Source: Bryobacterales bacterium (GTDB lineage: Bacteria > Acidobacteriota > Terriglobia > Bryobacterales > Bryobacteraceae). Taken from it: 46,956 nt of DNA. Positions within the stretch are counted from its first letter, which is position 1. Each line of letters starts with the position of its first letter. Positions 42,795 to 46,956 of the stretch are shown here, piece after piece. Under the pieces are notes generated by a model. It was not told where the DNA came from and searched no databases. It worked only from the letters and a program-made list of their open reading frames with translations. The stretch is from positions 1-46,956 of the forward strand of contig PLRJ01000085.1 of NCBI GenBank assembly GCA_003163855.1, in the 5' to 3' direction. Made by a program: the position numbers and the translations under genes.

Positions 42795-43496
42795 TTGGAA
42801 ACCAACACCCCACGCCGCGCCATTTGCCTGCTGAGCGGCGGACTCGACTCAAGTACATCTCTGGCGATCGCGAAACAGCAGGGATACGCTTGCTACTGCC
42901 TGGCATTCGATTACGGGCAGCGCCACGTTGTCGAACTCAATTCGGCGCGTAAAGTAGCGGCAGCCCTGGGAGCGGAAGAATTTCGCGTCGCCAAGATCGA
43001 CTTACGCGTGTTCGGCGGATCGGCTTTAACCGGCGAGATGGATGTGCCAAAGGATCGCGCAGAACATGAAATGGGCGCGGGCATTCCGGTGACTTATGTG
43101 CCCGCTAGAAACACAATCTTTCTGGCTTTTGCGCTCGCCTATGCGGAAGTTAGTGGGGCCGCGGACATTTTCATCGGAGTGAACTCGATTGATTATTCTG
43201 GCTATCCGGATTGCCGGCCGGAGTTCATTGCGGCATTTGAAAACATGGCGAACCTGGCGACGAAAGCGGGAGTAGAAGGAACATCGAAATTCCATATCCA
43301 CACGCCTTTGAGCAAAATGAACAAGGCCGATATCGTGCGCGCGGCCGCGTCACTGGGAGTGGACCTCAGTCTGACGCACAGTTGCTATGACCCCGGCGAT
43401 GATGGAGCGCCATGCGGATCTTGCGATGCCTGCATTCTCCGCGCCAAAGGATTTGAAGAGGCGGGCCTGGCCGACCCTGTCTTGAACCGCAAGTGA
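42795..43496 (+). CDS. queC: 7-cyano-7-deazaguanine synthase
   Basis: A 233-residue ATP-dependent enzyme that converts 7-carboxy-7-deazaguanine to preQ0 in queuosine synthesis. The PP-loop [12 protein letters not shown] is at residues 11-22, and the C-terminal zinc site has four cysteines ([17 protein letters not shown]). [17 protein letters not shown] and [17 protein letters not shown] are typical. It starts at TTG 42795 and overlaps queE by four bases (GTGA), so the two are translationally coupled. QueE makes its substrate. Confidence 0.95.
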   Translation: METNTPRRAICLLSGGLDSSTSLAIAKQQGYACYCLAFDYGQRHVVELNSARKVAAALGAEEFRVAKIDLRVFGGSALTGEMDVPKDRAEHEMGAGIPVTYVPARNTIFLAFALAYAEVSGAADIFIGVNSIDYSGYPDCRPEFIAAFENMANLATKAGVEGTSKFHIHTPLSKMNKADIVRAAASLGVDLSLTHSCYDPGDDGAPCGSCDACILRAKGFEEAGLADPVLNRK

Positions 43497-44176
43497 AGAT
43501 CTCTGAAATTTTTTACTCCATCCAGGGCGAGGGAACGCTGGTCGGCGTCCCGTCGGTGTTCGTTCGAACCAGCGGATGCAATTTGCGCTGCACCTGGTGC
43601 GATACTCCGTACACATCCTGGAACCCTGAAGGCAGCGACATGAGCCATGACGCCATTCTGCAAACGGTTCGGGATTTTGCCTGCAGGCATGTTGTGCTGA
43701 CTGGTGGCGAACCCATGATTGCGCCTGGAGTTGCCGCTTTAACGCGGCTATTTAAAGACGCTGGCTGGCACATCACTATCGAGACAGCCGGAACTGTTTT
43801 TGCAGAAGTTGCCTGCGACCTGATGAGCATCAGTCCGAAGCTTGCCAATTCGACGCCCACGGAGCGCGACGGTGGACGTTGGGCAGTCATGCACGAGCGG
43901 CTGCGCTTTCAGCCCGATGTACTCAAAAAATTGATGGCGGCGTATGATTATCAACTTAAGTTTGTAGTTGCTGCCGCCGGCGATGTGGCGGAGTTGGAAC
44001 GAATGCGCCTGGAGTTGAACGCTCCAAGGGAGAAGGTGCTGGTGATGCCGGAAGGCGTTACCCGGGAAGCAATGCAGCAGCGGGGCTTGTGGCTTGCCGA
44101 GTTGTGCAAGCAGCATGGGTATCGCTTCAGTCCGCGTTTGCACATCGATATCTGGGGCGACAAGCGAGGCGTTTAA
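43493..44176 (+). CDS. queE: 7-carboxy-7-deazaguanine synthase
   Basis: A 227-residue radical-SAM enzyme forming the deazapurine ring from carboxytetrahydropterin. The cluster-binding CxxxCxxC is C29-C33-C36 in [14 protein letters not shown], and [21 protein letters not shown] precedes it. GGEPM is the SAM-binding motif. It starts at GTG 43493, overlapping queC by four bases. QueD and GTP cyclohydrolase are not in the window. The end is 193 bases from the end of the convergent sigma-54 regulator. Confidence 0.94.
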   Translation: MKISEIFYSIQGEGTLVGVPSVFVRTSGCNLRCTWCDTPYTSWNPEGSDMSHDAILQTVRDFACRHVVLTGGEPMIAPGVAALTRLFKDAGWHITIETAGTVFAEVACDLMSISPKLANSTPTERDGGRWAVMHERLRFQPDVLKKLMAAYDYQLKFVVAAAGDVAELERMRLELNAPREKVLVMPEGVTREAMQQRGLWLAELCKQHGYRFSPRLHIDIWGDKRGV

Positions 44177-44240
44177 GCGTCTGACTGGCTAAGATAAGGC
44201 GGGGCAAATTGCGCCCGGTTGGTCCCATAGAGCTGTGCCC

Positions 44241-44268
44241 GGGGTTTTAAAGTCGGTTGTTAAACCCC
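44241..44268. repeat. Stem-loop in the queE / sigma-54 regulator gap
   Basis: GGGGTTTTAA (44241-44250) and TTAAACCCC (44260-44268) pair with one bulged T, giving a nine-pair stem and a nine-base loop. No T-run follows on either strand, so it is not a canonical intrinsic terminator, though its place between two converging genes would suit one. The rest of the gap 44177-44368 shows no other structure I can support. Confidence 0.3.
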
Positions 44269-44368
44269 TGCCGGCTAGCCAGGATCGATTTATCCAATGG
44301 TAAGATTTGGTGCCAGAACAGACCATTTCGGCCGCTGCCAACCCGCCCTGCGGATCGCCGCTGGCTTT

Positions 44369-46435
44369 TCATTGCATTTTGTTTAAAGTATCGTGAGCAG
44401 CCCGTGCGCGCTGGATTCCTAGTTTTGCCATTCGCGCTTGCAGGGTGCTGCGTTTCAAGCCAAGCAGCGCCGCCGCACCCTTTGGTCCGGCAATCACCCA
44501 GTTGGCGGCATCAAGCGCTTTGAGGATTTGTTTCCGGTCTGATTCTTCGAGGGTTTGCACCACTGCCGCCCGGTCTTTCAAATCGTCCAGGGGCACTCGT
44601 AGCACAGTCCCGGAACTCAGGATGACGGCGCGTTCAATCAGGTTCTGCAGTTCGCGGATATTTCCCGGCCAGGAATATTGCGTCAGCGCTTGCATGCTCT
44701 CCGACGATATGGTGTCAATGCCGCGGTTCATGCGCCGCGAAAAAAGTTGCACGAAATGTCGAACCAGCAAGGGGATGTCTTCGCGCCGGTCGCGCAAGCT
44801 GGGAAGTTCCAAGGGGAAAACGTTGACGCGGTAATACAAATCCGCCCTGAATTTATGTTCCCGTACCATCGCCAGCAAGTCACGGTTAGTAGCCGCAATC
44901 AGCCTCGCATTTGTGCGCAGCGTATGCGAACTGCCTAATCGCTCAAACTCACCCTCCTGAAGCACCCGAAGTAATTTCGGCTGCAACTCCAGCGGAAGTT
45001 CTCCGATCTCGTCCAGAAACACAGTGCCCTGGCTGGCCAGTTCAAAACGCCCGATCCGTTGCGACACAGCGCCCGTAAATGCGCCTTTTTCGTGGCCAAA
45101 AAGCTCGCTTTCCAGCAGGCTGGCCGGAATGGCCGCGCAATTCAGCTTCACAAACGGCTTCTTGGCTCGCGAACTTAAACCATGCAGCGCGCGCGCTATC
45201 AGCTCTTTGCCCGTGCCTGTCTCGCCATAAATGACAACCGTGGAATCAGTCCGTGCAACCGTCTCCACCTTTCTCAATACCTGCGTCAAAGCCCTGCTTC
45301 GGCCAATAATTTCCTCAAAATTGAGCTCGCTTCTGATCTCATTTTCCAGGTAAAGATTTTCGCGCGCCAACTGTTCACGCAGTTGTTCAATTTCCTGATA
45401 GGCGAGCGCATTCTGAATCGCGATAGCAACTTGAACGCCTATCTCGTTCAGCAAATCAATATCCTTCTGCGTGAACGGCACGGGTTCGAGGCGCCCTATG
45501 CTCATCACCCCAAGCGTTTGATCACGGCTCACCAGGGCCACATGGCAGGATTCATGTATGCCTTCACCATGCTTGATCACATCGGGCACTTCATGGCCGG
45601 GAGAAGGTATGATGACGGGCACGCGGGTCTCAAAAACCTCGTGCATAAAGGGCGGCAGCGGCATGCGCTCGCTGATGAAGCCTTTCCTGCCCGGATAGTC
45701 AATTACAAAGCCCTGCAATTCTTTGGTGCCGGGAACCAGTAGAGCTATCCCTGCCAAATCGCATCCCATGGCGGACCGGATGCTGGAGGAGACCGCCAGG
45801 AACAGCTCCCGCAAATCCAGATTTGAAACAACCGAGTTATTAATAGAGAGCAATAGCTGCAGCCGTTCACGGCTCTTTCGCAAATCCGCTTCGACGGCCG
45901 CTATTTCTTCCAGATTGATGGCGGCATCAATGGCCAACGCAACCTGATCCGCTACCGAAGACAGAAAGCGCAAATCTTCGTCATCATATGTGTGCGGCTG
46001 CGCGCTACCGAGCGAGAGGGCACCAATCGGACGACGCACTGTCGTCAGCGGCAACACGCAAAGCGATGCAATACCGTTCATCCTAAGCCGCGCCATCGAG
46101 TCTCGAAAGCGGCTCTCTGTTTCGGTGCATCGAATCAGCACGGGCTGCTGGTTCTGGAACACCCAGCTCGCCAACTCATCCTCAGCGGCCGATTTTGGGA
46201 GATTCTGAATCGGGCCGCCGCGCATTTCCGCCAGACCCCACTTTATGCCGTCTAAGGACGAGTGTTGTGCTATTACGATTCCATCAAACTGAGCAACTCG
46301 CGCAAGCTCAGTCTTAAGCGTGAGGAACAAGTCGTTCAGGTTGCGATTTGTGCTGATCGCCTTTGACACCAGCAGCAGCGTTTCGTAGCGTGCAATTCGC
46401 GAATTGTCGTTGTTCAACTGACGGTCCGGACCCAC
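44369..46435 (-). CDS. Sigma-54-dependent transcriptional activator with two GAF domains (FhlA-like)
   Basis: A 688-residue regulator. GAF domain 1 covers about residues 20-175 and GAF domain 2 about 195-345, with a coiled linker to 370. The AAA+ domain spans about 378-600: Walker A GETGTGKE (404-411), GAFTGA loop (451-456) contacting sigma-54, Walker B TVFLDE (471-476) and [14 protein letters not shown] Fis-type helix-turn-helix lies at 636-675 ([20 protein letters not shown]). There is no receiver domain, so it senses small molecules through GAF, as in FhlA or NorR. It starts at GTG 46435, 24 bases after the STAS gene stop, so they form one operon. Its targets are unknown. Confidence 0.93.
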   Translation of the reverse strand: MGPDRQLNNDNSRIARYETLLLVSKAISTNRNLNDLFLTLKTELARVAQFDGIVIAQHSSLDGIKWGLAEMRGGPIQNLPKSAAEDELASWVFQNQQPVLIRCTETESRFRDSMARLRMNGIASLCVLPLTTVRRPIGALSLGSAQPHTYDDEDLRFLSSVADQVALAIDAAINLEEIAAVEADLRKSRERLQLLLSINNSVVSNLDLRELFLAVSSSIRSAMGCDLAGIALLVPGTKELQGFVIDYPGRKGFISERMPLPPFMHEVFETRVPVIIPSPGHEVPDVIKHGEGIHESCHVALVSRDQTLGVMSIGRLEPVPFTQKDIDLLNEIGVQVAIAIQNALAYQEIEQLREQLARENLYLENEIRSELNFEEIIGRSRALTQVLRKVETVARTDSTVVIYGETGTGKELIARALHGLSSRAKKPFVKLNCAAIPASLLESELFGHEKGAFTGAVSQRIGRFELASQGTVFLDEIGELPLELQPKLLRVLQEGEFERLGSSHTLRTNARLIAATNRDLLAMVREHKFRADLYYRVNVFPLELPSLRDRREDIPLLVRHFVQLFSRRMNRGIDTISSESMQALTQYSWPGNIRELQNLIERAVILSSGTVLRVPLDDLKDRAAVVQTLEESDRKQILKALDAANWVIAGPKGAAALLGLKRSTLQARMAKLGIQRARAAHDTLNKMQ

Positions 46436-46459
46436 TCAATCATTATCAGTGTCAGGAAA

Positions 46460-46762
46460 TCAATGCCACGAAATAATCTCGTCCAAAATGTCCGCCATGG
46501 CAAGTCGCGCGCCCGTGAATCGGACTCCGTTGCGATGCATAACACGCAGTAAAGCGCGCGCCTGCTGGTCCACCCGCAGCACTCCGCTGAAATCAACCAC
46601 GAGTGTTTTTATGCCGCCACACTTCAGGTTGCGCCAGCACCATTCCAGTTCGATTGCCGCCGCCCCCTCAATTTCACCCTCTATCAACAAGGTGCAGTCT
46701 TCTCTCGATTCGCGGACTTGGACTCGCATCATCTGTTTTTCGCCTGAAAATTCCTGATGCAT
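46460..46762 (-). CDS. STAS-domain-like protein lacking the phospho-serine
   Basis: About 100 residues from ATG 46762 (MHQEFSGEKQMMRV); an ATG pair at about 46729 is an alternative and the frame stays open to 46867. The fold pattern VRESREDCTLLIEGEIEG, LKCGGIKTLVVDFSGVLRVD and ARALLRVMHRNGVRF matches STAS domains of anti-anti-sigma factors. At the usual Asp-Ser-Ser/Thr phosphorylation site it reads V-D-Q-Q (D65 Q66 Q67), so the phosphorylatable residue is missing. It is the first gene of an operon with the double-GAF sigma-54 activator. It may be a binding partner in that switch, not a SpoIIAA-type phosphoswitch (inference). Confidence 0.72.
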   Translation of the reverse strand: MHQEFSGEKQMMRVQVRESREDCTLLIEGEIEGAAAIELEWCWRNLKCGGIKTLVVDFSGVLRVDQQARALLRVMHRNGVRFTGARLAMADILDEIISWH

Positions 46763-46956
46763 TCCGGCTACCAACCTTGGATGACCAAAACCCAGGCTCG
46801 CCATTGCATGTGCCCAGACGAAATGCCCACATGTTGGCACTTGCCATTGCAAAAACACAGGCAACACTCCGTCAAGCCAGACAAACCCCTTGTTTTCGCG
46901 GTCTGAACGTTTGGCAGCGCCAATGCATACCTACTTGCGTAATGCCGGACAAACCT
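46763..46956. other. Upstream region of the STAS / sigma-54-activator operon
   Basis: The 194 bases to the window edge show no supported gene. They should contain the promoter of the minus-strand STAS operon. A TTGGCAC...TTGCA pattern on the plus strand (46833-46850) is one base off in spacing for a sigma-54 promoter (see rejected items). Confidence 0.25.

Noticed and set aside
44177..44368. Riboswitch in the gap after queE
   Set aside because: preQ1-type elements lie upstream of queuosine genes, not downstream between converging genes; only one simple stem-loop is present.
46833..46850. Sigma-54-like promoter TTGGCAC-N6-TTGCA on the plus strand
   Set aside because: The GG-GC distance is one base too long; sigma-54 promoters tolerate almost no spacing change, and it points out of the window away from the regulator operon.
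1..46956. CRISPR arrays, IS elements, tRNA or rRNA genes, prophage
   Set aside because: No regularly spaced repeats, transposase or integrase motifs, cloverleaf-like GTTCRA segments outside coding regions, or rRNA stretches were seen on reading both strands.

Overview
The window looks like chromosome of an Acidobacteriota bacterium, most likely of the Solibacter/Bryobacter type. This is inferred from protein families: a large Oar-like TonB receptor, a membrane regulator-like protein paired with it of a kind I associate with Acidobacteria, several sugar-phosphate isomerase/epimerase TIM barrels (one with a Tat signal), an hpnB-type glycosyltransferase and many TTG starts. No rRNA, tRNA, CRISPR array, insertion sequence or phage gene is visible. 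Coding density is high and no gap reaches 300 bases. Genes are often joined by 1-4 base stop/start overlaps (ATGA, TTGA, GTGA, TAATG).

Layout. 0-4.7 kb: Oar-like receptor and divergent one-TM regulator-like protein. 4.8-8.0 kb: OsmC peroxidase, a three-gene overlapping run (TIM-barrel isomerase, NAD-dependent epimerase, PgeF) and CsbD with a clear terminator. 8.2-10.3 kb: purC, cvpA, gph. 10.3-15.6 kb: Tat-exported isomerase, then divergently an exported GH5-like glycosidase tightly followed by an FAD oxidoreductase of the phosphonate-associated type, phosphonatase PhnX and an organophosphate-type MFS transporter. This is a compact phosphonate utilisation operon with no PhnW transaminase. 15.6-18.2 kb: an overlapping operon of an HPS/KGPDC-family decarboxylase, a zinc dehydrogenase and a TIM-barrel epimerase, which looks like a sugar-acid pathway of unknown substrate. 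18.3-23.9 kb: exported debranching-like glycosidase, trehalase and glucose-6-phosphate dehydrogenase. 23.9-25.8 kb: SpoU methyltransferase and UbiD decarboxylase. 25.9-29.7 kb: fabG, the two-step agmatine-to-putrescine pair aguB-aguA, and hpnB. 29.7-32.5 kb: zinc dehydrogenase, RRM RNA-binding protein, threonine synthase.

32.6-34.8 kb: small protein plus lytic transglycosylase, a 63-residue protein and fabH. 34.9-39.0 kb is the least familiar part and looks more A+T rich: SprT-like metalloprotease, two membrane proteins of unknown function, a tiny secreted peptide, an unknown 153-residue protein and an XRE-S24 regulator with a palindromic operator candidate. 39.1-44.2 kb returns to housekeeping genes: prephenate dehydratase, glutamine synthetase, xseA, queC, queE. 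44.4-46.8 kb: a STAS protein and a double-GAF sigma-54 activator in one operon.

The most noteworthy parts are the transaminase-less phosphonate operon with an attached glycosidase, the HPS-dehydrogenase-epimerase operon, and the peptide/XRE-S24 neighbourhood. Functions are assigned by recognising families and motifs by eye; no searches were run.
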